DNA of 64,000 bases, taken from assembly GCA_905250885.1 (NCBI GenBank), contig CAJNOQ010000073.1:1-64000 (forward strand), read 5' to 3'. Positions 63,104-64,000 of this stretch are shown piece by piece. The notes under the pieces were generated by a model. The model did not search any database and had not been told where the DNA came from. It saw nothing but the letters and a program-made list of their open reading frames with translations. The stretch's first letter is position 1, and every line of letters begins with the position of its first letter. The position numbers and the translations under genes were made by a program. This stretch comes from Didymodactylos carnosus (Eukaryota > Rotifera > Eurotatoria > Philodinida > Philodinidae).

Positions 63104-64000
63104 GGTCTAAATAGACCTTGGTGGGTAGGGTAGTACAAGGGTTAATGAAAATGAGTTACTGATACAATAAAACAGCAGCATGTGGCAGCTGATAAAACAC
63201 TTACTTCACGAGGGATGGATGTTTAGTATAGTTATGGATATTGGATCTCAAGTGAGAATCTTCTTATTAGACTATCTAGGATGGAACCATAGTTAGTATC
63301 AGATCCATAATCTGAAGATGGTACAAATTTCTGCGTATGACATACTGCCTCTTACACAGGATTTCTCCCTCGAAAATATATAGTTACACCTTAATGAATC
63401 TAACGAAAGTATTCCGCTAAATGAGCAAAAACAGTTATCTAGATACATCTGGTAAAATGGTTGTACTAGTGGCACGAGACGATGCATCACTTGAAGAAGT
63501 TATCGGTAGCGGAACGTCTTAAAACGTGATGTGTTTGATAAATTAGTCTATCTTACGTCAAGTAACAACTTTTTCCTCACGATCTTGAAATCTAGTTCAA
63601 CTAAATGTATCTAGCAACGAATCACTCAGTGAAAAGAAAAACGTTCTATTGATTGGGTTTTACGTATCTATGAGAGACAAATTCACTAAATATACATACT
63701 TCTGGAATGATATGAGCGGAGAAGATGTTTTCATAAGTATTGTTATACTTGATCTGCAGAGGTAGATCTGTATCTGTTTGAGCATATGTGATATTTTTTA
63801 TAACAGCTCGATGAAAGTAATATATAAAGAGATTCGTCAACATGCTGATATATTGAAATTGACACAATGATGATTGACAAGTAACTATTGAATATGGTAG
63901 ATGTTTTGCCCTATTCTATAAAAATATTTATGGTTAAAAATGCACAATAAAATAGGATAATTTAATATACTATAGTTTGTATTGTGTAAAACTCAAAGCT
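63104..64000. other. No supportable gene
   Basis: Slightly less AT-rich than its surroundings between about 63110 and 63520, which may mean old coding or transposon sequence, but no frame stays open and no motif is recognisable. The minus frames 63299-63490 and 63646-63867 are not supported. Confidence 0.45.

Overview
The window is AT-rich eukaryotic nuclear DNA from a small animal. Genes have many short exons separated mostly by 40-100 bp GT-AG introns, and every one I could splice joins in frame. I infer a bdelloid rotifer (Adineta/Rotaria/Philodina type). The reasons are the intron style, the base composition, a 5' gene fragment with the MGCGSS start and receiver-like domain I associate with bdelloid proteins, and the many short DNA transposons. 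The assignment is from memory of these families, not from a search.

Layout. 1-5 kb: a truncated MGCGSS-type gene (minus), a tRNA-like sequence and a 1.5 kb foldback. 5.9-8.9 kb: a nine-exon Tat-SF1/CUS2 splicing factor (minus) with a 10-nt microexon. 11.2-13.7 kb: an unrecognised seven-exon gene (plus) with a basic tail rich in Thr-Pro. 14.5-17.9 kb: a three-exon peptide-receptor-like GPCR (minus) with a long hairpin in its first intron. 18-31 kb: essentially gene-free, with microsatellites and a nested cluster of DNA transposons. 31.7-34.9 kb: a 69-residue membrane peptide, a 125-residue helical protein with a 16-nt microexon, and an ATP synthase k subunit (DAPIT). 38.2-38.8 kb: ribosomal protein S15 (uS19). 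41.1-43.4 kb: a complete G-alpha-q. 45.7-49.9 kb: a complete CDK11 (PITSLRE) kinase. 54.0-54.5 kb: a claudin/PMP22-like tetraspan protein. 55.3-55.9 kb: a 5'-truncated LINE 3' end. 62.2 kb: a doubtful Cys-rich first exon. The remaining sequence shows no gene I can support.

The genes do not form an operon or one pathway. Several are core housekeeping genes (splicing factor, CDK11, uS19, ATP synthase k). The GPCR and G-alpha-q could act in one signalling route, but nothing in the sequence links them. The strongest unexplained theme is non-coding. At least a dozen terminal-inverted-repeat or almost fully palindromic elements lie between and inside genes. For three of them the target duplications can be read directly (two hAT-like, 8 bp; one TA-type inserted into another element's inverted repeat). 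I see no evidence for a new protein-based defence or biosynthetic system here.
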